Shown one piece after another: positions 13,953 to 16,874 of a DNA stretch of 16,874 nt. The notes under the pieces were generated by a model. That model did no database searches and was not told where the DNA came from. It saw only the letters and a list, made by a program, of their open reading frames with translations. The translations under genes were made by a program, and so were the position numbers. The stretch's first letter is position 1. Every line of letters starts with the position of its first letter. This DNA comes from WFZT01 sp964571845 (lineage in GTDB: Bacteria > Hydrothermota > Hydrothermia > B15-G9 > WFZT01), in the NCBI GenBank assembly GCA_964571845.1, contig CAZNDM010000034.1:1-16874 (forward strand), written 5' to 3'.

Positions 13953-16151
13953 CTACCCCATGGTTTCTTTTATTGTGTTGAAATAGCGATTTTTTATGGT
14001 TTCAAGAGGGACAGAGTTTTCATTAAAAGCAAGGGTCGGTTTTTCAGATACTCTGCCGAGAATCTCATAGGGTACGGTGCCAATAAGCTTTTTGAATTTA
14101 TCCAGGTTCTGTGGCTCAACACACACTACAAACCTGGACTGCCACTCACCAAATGCCATAATTTCGTCAAACTCCACGACAAGCTCGGCACCAAGCTGAC
14201 CATAGACGAGCATTTCAGCCACAGCAACGAGCAGGCCACCGTCACTCACATCATGAACTGCGTTCACCACCCCTTTCTCAATCGCAAGCAGGATTCTCTC
14301 CTGTAACTCCCATTCAAAATTGAGGTCAACTTCGTCAACTTTTCCTCTGAAGTCCCCGTGAAAGAGCCTGAGGAACTCACTCCCTCCGATTCTTCCATGT
14401 GACTTTCCAACGAGTATAATGAGGTCCCCGGGATTCTTTACCTGCATATCCATTCTTTTCTCGATGTCCTCAATAAATCCCACCATTCCCACGATAGGAG
14501 TGGGATATATCTTTCTCGTTTCAGACTGATTGTAAAAACTCACATTACCGGAGATAAACGGGATGTTGAAAAATTTTGCCACCTCGTTCATCCCCCTGAC
14601 AGTCTCCCTGAATGTCCAGAATACTTCAGGATCATTGGGATTTGCAAAGTTGAGTCCATCTGTTATGCCAATCGGTCGTGCTCCGACAGCCACGAGATTC
14701 CTCATGGCTTCGAGAACGGTAATTTTTCCACCCTCAAATGGGTCAAGATAGACAAACCTGCCGTTTCCATCAATTGTAATCGCAATTCCAAAAGGCTTGC
14801 CTTTTACTCTAAGAATTGCGGCATCTCCTCGTCCGGGCAACAGAACCGTGTTTGTCCCCACCATGTGGTCGTACTGCGTGAAGACCCATTCCTTGCTCGA
14901 TATGTTCGGAGACGAGAGGAGTTTCAGGAGTTTTTCCTCAAGTCCCTCCTTCGAAGGTTTTATGCTTACATCGCCGATTTTTTCCAGATAAGCCGGTTTT
15001 TTTGCAGGCAGGTTCCTCACAGGTACCCCATCTGTCAGTGCGTGAACGGGAATTTCACCGAGTACCTGTTCCCCTTTTTTAATCCTGAAAACCTGCTGCT
15101 CAATGACCTCTCCTATAACAGCGAAGTCAATGTCCCACTTTTCTGCTATTTTTCTGACCTTCTCAACACCTTCCGGTCTGACAGAAATTACCATTCTCTC
15201 CTGCGATTCAGACAGAAGGATCTCGTAAGGTGTCATGTCATCGGATCTTGTGGGTACCTTATCGACATCGATTTCGACACCGACGCGGGATTTGGATGCC
15301 ATCTCAGGTGGAGTTGTTGACAGTCCTCCGGCACCGAGGTCCTGCACACCGTCAACTTCTGGGATCTCTATTATCTCCATGGTCGCCTCAATTAATAACT
15401 TTTCCATAAACGGATCTCCAACCTGAACATTGGCAACCTTTTCCTCTGACTCACCGACGAGATCCTCAGAAGCAAAAGTGGCTCCGTGAATGCCGTCCCT
15501 ACCGGTTTTATTACCGATCAGAATGAGCTTGTTGCCCACACTGCCGGCTCTGCTCATTTTTATTTTGCTTAATTCAACAAGTCCCACAGCCATGACATTT
15601 ACAAGACAGTTGTCCTCATATGGCTCTTCAAAATAAACTTCACCGGCAACAGTGGGTACACCAATACAGTTGCCATAAAAGCTGATGCCACTCACCACAC
15701 CTTCAAACAGGTGTTTTGACTTTTCAGATGAAAGTGGACCAAAGCGAAGTGAGTCAAGGAGAGCCACGGGACGGGCTCCCATGGATATAACATCCCTGAT
15801 TATCCCGCCAACCCCGGTCGCGGCACCGTGGAAGGGCTCAACCGCTGACGGATGATTGTGGCTCTCAACCTTGAAAGCTATGCCGAGTTCTGAGTCGAGA
15901 TACAGTACACCTGCATTTTCACCCGGTCCCTGAAGGAGTCTCTCACCCTGAGTGTGGAGAGTTTTCAAAACAGGTTTGCTACTCTTGTAGGAACAGTGCT
16001 CTGACCATGATGTGGAAAATATTCCAAGCTCAAGAAGATTCGGCTCTCTTCCGAGGTATTCAACAATTTTTTTGTATTCTTCCTTGGTTAAACCATGAGC
16101 TTCAATTGTCTTCTCGTCCAGCATGGGATAATTATATTTGAAAACAGGCAA
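13953..16151 (-). CDS. purL: Phosphoribosylformylglycinamidine synthase subunit PurL (small, PurSQ-dependent type)
   Basis: PurL converts FGAR to FGAM with ATP and ammonia, the fourth committed step of purine synthesis. Its 732 residues put it in the small class that works with separate PurQ (glutaminase) and PurS; neither gene is in the window. Motifs are FSTSWSEHCSYKSSKPVL with His52, FKVESHNHPSAVEP with the nucleotide-site ESHNHPS (96-102), GAATGVGGIIRDVISMGARP, GNKTGRDGIHGATFASE, VQDLGAGGLSTTPPEMA and, in the second half, FTQYDHMVGTNTVLLPG and AVHDVSDGGLLVAVAEM (His633). The called start is TTG at 16151, with no Shine-Dalgarno sequence and an in-frame stop further upstream. ATG at 16124 (residue 10, MLDEKTIEAHG) is an equally possible start. 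It heads the minus-strand run down to truA. Confidence 0.96.
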   Translation of the reverse strand: MPVFKYNYPMLDEKTIEAHGLTKEEYKKIVEYLGREPNLLELGIFSTSWSEHCSYKSSKPVLKTLHTQGERLLQGPGENAGVLYLDSELGIAFKVESHNHPSAVEPFHGAATGVGGIIRDVISMGARPVALLDSLRFGPLSSEKSKHLFEGVVSGISFYGNCIGVPTVAGEVYFEEPYEDNCLVNVMAVGLVELSKIKMSRAGSVGNKLILIGNKTGRDGIHGATFASEDLVGESEEKVANVQVGDPFMEKLLIEATMEIIEIPEVDGVQDLGAGGLSTTPPEMASKSRVGVEIDVDKVPTRSDDMTPYEILLSESQERMVISVRPEGVEKVRKIAEKWDIDFAVIGEVIEQQVFRIKKGEQVLGEIPVHALTDGVPVRNLPAKKPAYLEKIGDVSIKPSKEGLEEKLLKLLSSPNISSKEWVFTQYDHMVGTNTVLLPGRGDAAILRVKGKPFGIAITIDGNGRFVYLDPFEGGKITVLEAMRNLVAVGARPIGITDGLNFANPNDPEVFWTFRETVRGMNEVAKFFNIPFISGNVSFYNQSETRKIYPTPIVGMVGFIEDIEKRMDMQVKNPGDLIILVGKSHGRIGGSEFLRLFHGDFRGKVDEVDLNFEWELQERILLAIEKGVVNAVHDVSDGGLLVAVAEMLVYGQLGAELVVEFDEIMAFGEWQSRFVVCVEPQNLDKFKKLIGTVPYEILGRVSEKPTLAFNENSVPLETIKNRYFNTIKETMG

Positions 16152-16426
16152 AATGTCGTGGAGAATGCCGTAGTGGATAAAGTGTCTGCTTGATCAACTT
16201 AATTGGTGTCTGAACCGCACTTTCTTTCAGGTGAAAGAAGGACAATAGTATTGATCCGGATTTATTTGCTCCTTGAAGGTGGTGAAGTAAATAAATGACG
16301 GCTTTTTGTAAAGGTGAGATAAAGGCGAGGGTGTTCGAAAAAAGGGTTTTGGAAAAGGAGAAGTGTAATTTTTATCTTATCTCAGCAGTGTGTTAGCATT
16401 GTGGAAAGCCCCCCGAAGATCTCTTC

Positions 16427-16666
16427 GCCCATTTTATGAAGGGCAGAATGGGCAGGACTGACAGGGAGAAGCAGGAGAGCTCTCTTTGCCTTCCCATTCC
16501 GTTTAACGGAAAGTGAGGGTGAACCCTCCAGCTTTGTGGAAGGGGGAGATCGAGTGTGATCCCTCCCATTTCGTGGGAGAACGATTGATAAACACTTCCA
16601 GTAAGCGGGAGGGATGGTTGCTTGTGAACTTTCACAAACAAGAGGGGGATCGAAAATGATTTTTCG
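16427..16666. repeat. Cluster of short palindromes with a degenerate ~35-bp spacing
   Basis: Stems read in order: GCCCATT/AATGGGC (16427-16453), TTCCGTT/AACGGAA (16497-16511), GAGGGT/ACCCTC (16515-16528), a weak TCCA/TGGA (from 16527), CTCCCA/TGGGAG (16563-16579), CTTCC/GGGAG (from 16595), TTGTGAA/TTCACAA (16622-16637) and CGAAAA/TTTTCG (16651-16666). Those beginning CCCAT, TCCAG or TCCCA recur at about 33-37 bases (65 once) and share a pyrimidine arm, a short T-rich loop and a purine arm. Confidence 0.5.
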
Positions 16667-16780
16667 TAATGTTAGAAATGTTTTAATAAGACGACGGAGG
16701 GGAATAAGTGACGCTCTGTATTTACGAAAATTTTATTCTCTTTTCCATTGAGTTTTCCCGTGTTAAGGACTCACCATCAA

Positions 16781-16819
16781 CCTTCTCACCCACGCCGCTT
16801 TGCGGCGTGGGTGAGAAGG
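16781..16819. repeat. Perfect 18-bp hairpin near the right edge
   Basis: CCTTCTCACCCACGCCGC (16781-16798), a TTT loop and GCGGCGTGGGTGAGAAGG (16802-16819) are fully complementary. No T-run follows on either strand. It could be the terminator or 3' stabiliser of a gene beyond the right edge, or a dispersed palindromic element. Confidence 0.8.
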
Positions 16820-16874
16820 AAGGAGAGGGCAGAAAGAGCAGATCTGATTGAAGGAAACAAGGAGACTCTTTTCC

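Larger units (their letters stand above)
16152..16874. other. Gene-free region upstream of purL, rich in inverted repeats
   Basis: I see no convincing coding region in these 723 bases; the only long open frame (82 codons, 16393-16641 minus) has no family features. The stretch holds a dense run of short inverted repeats (examples at 16222-16239, 16260-16296, 16427-16453, 16497-16511, 16563-16579, 16622-16637, 16651-16666) and an 18-bp hairpin at 16781-16819. The purL promoter should lie in its left part, but no box pair is good enough to call. A purine riboswitch core was not recognised. Confidence 0.6.

Noticed and set aside
16152..16400. Purine riboswitch upstream of purL
   Set aside because: The conserved junction and loop sequences of that riboswitch could not be found on the minus strand.
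16393..16641. 82-codon minus-strand open frame as a gene
   Set aside because: There is no ribosome site, no recognisable family pattern, and it lies exactly over the palindrome cluster. The predicted protein is low in charged/structured pattern and looks like chance.
16427..16666. Short palindromes at ~35-base spacing as a degenerate CRISPR or attC array
   Set aside because: Repeats are too divergent, spacers are not of constant size, no cas genes are nearby and no integron core sites were seen.

Overview
The window reads as ordinary bacterial chromosome from a Gram-negative-type lineage of the FCB kind. The two secreted proteins at 1060-1578 and 2542-5931 end in type IX secretion (Por) sorting-domain-like tails (NPxxxxxxIxF...VxLxxYDISGRxI...GxYxxxL...xxKKxLLxR), and there are two lipoproteins and a polysaccharide deacetylase. 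This style is typical of Bacteroidota-like and candidate-phylum bacteria such as the WOR-3/Hydrothermae group. The placement is an inference; no rRNA or tRNA was seen.

Left part (1-7798). A 5'-truncated secreted adhesin-like protein has fourteen in-register 15-residue beta-roll repeats and an endosialidase-chaperone-like tail. It is followed 4 bases later by a small secreted protein with a sorting tail. A convergent polysaccharide deacetylase shares their terminator. Between the deacetylase and an 1129-residue multidomain secreted protein lie two overlapping divergent promoters, with their -10 boxes in the arms of one inverted repeat. After that large gene's terminator comes a GH26-type glycoside hydrolase whose parts are in circularly permuted order: the C-terminal piece of the fold comes first, and the protein stops just after the catalytic nucleophile. 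This is the most unusual object in the window.

Middle (7022-8716). Two minus-strand lipoproteins lie downstream of a good sigma70-like promoter and are separated by a GC-rich hairpin.

Right part (8723-16151). A compact minus-strand run, purL - MFS transporter - DUF1844 protein - purH - ridA - butyrate kinase - truA, has gaps of a few bases or overlaps, except for 82 bases between purH and ridA. PurL and PurH catalyse the fourth and the last two steps of de novo IMP synthesis. RidA removes reactive enamine/imine intermediates. The other genes look like passengers or general housekeeping.

Upstream of purL, about 720 bases (16152-16874) hold no convincing gene but a dense series of short inverted repeats and a perfect 18-bp hairpin near the right edge.

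Shine-Dalgarno sequences are strong (AAGGAGG, usually 6 bases before the start) for most genes. They are absent for the GH26-like gene, purL and the deacetylase.
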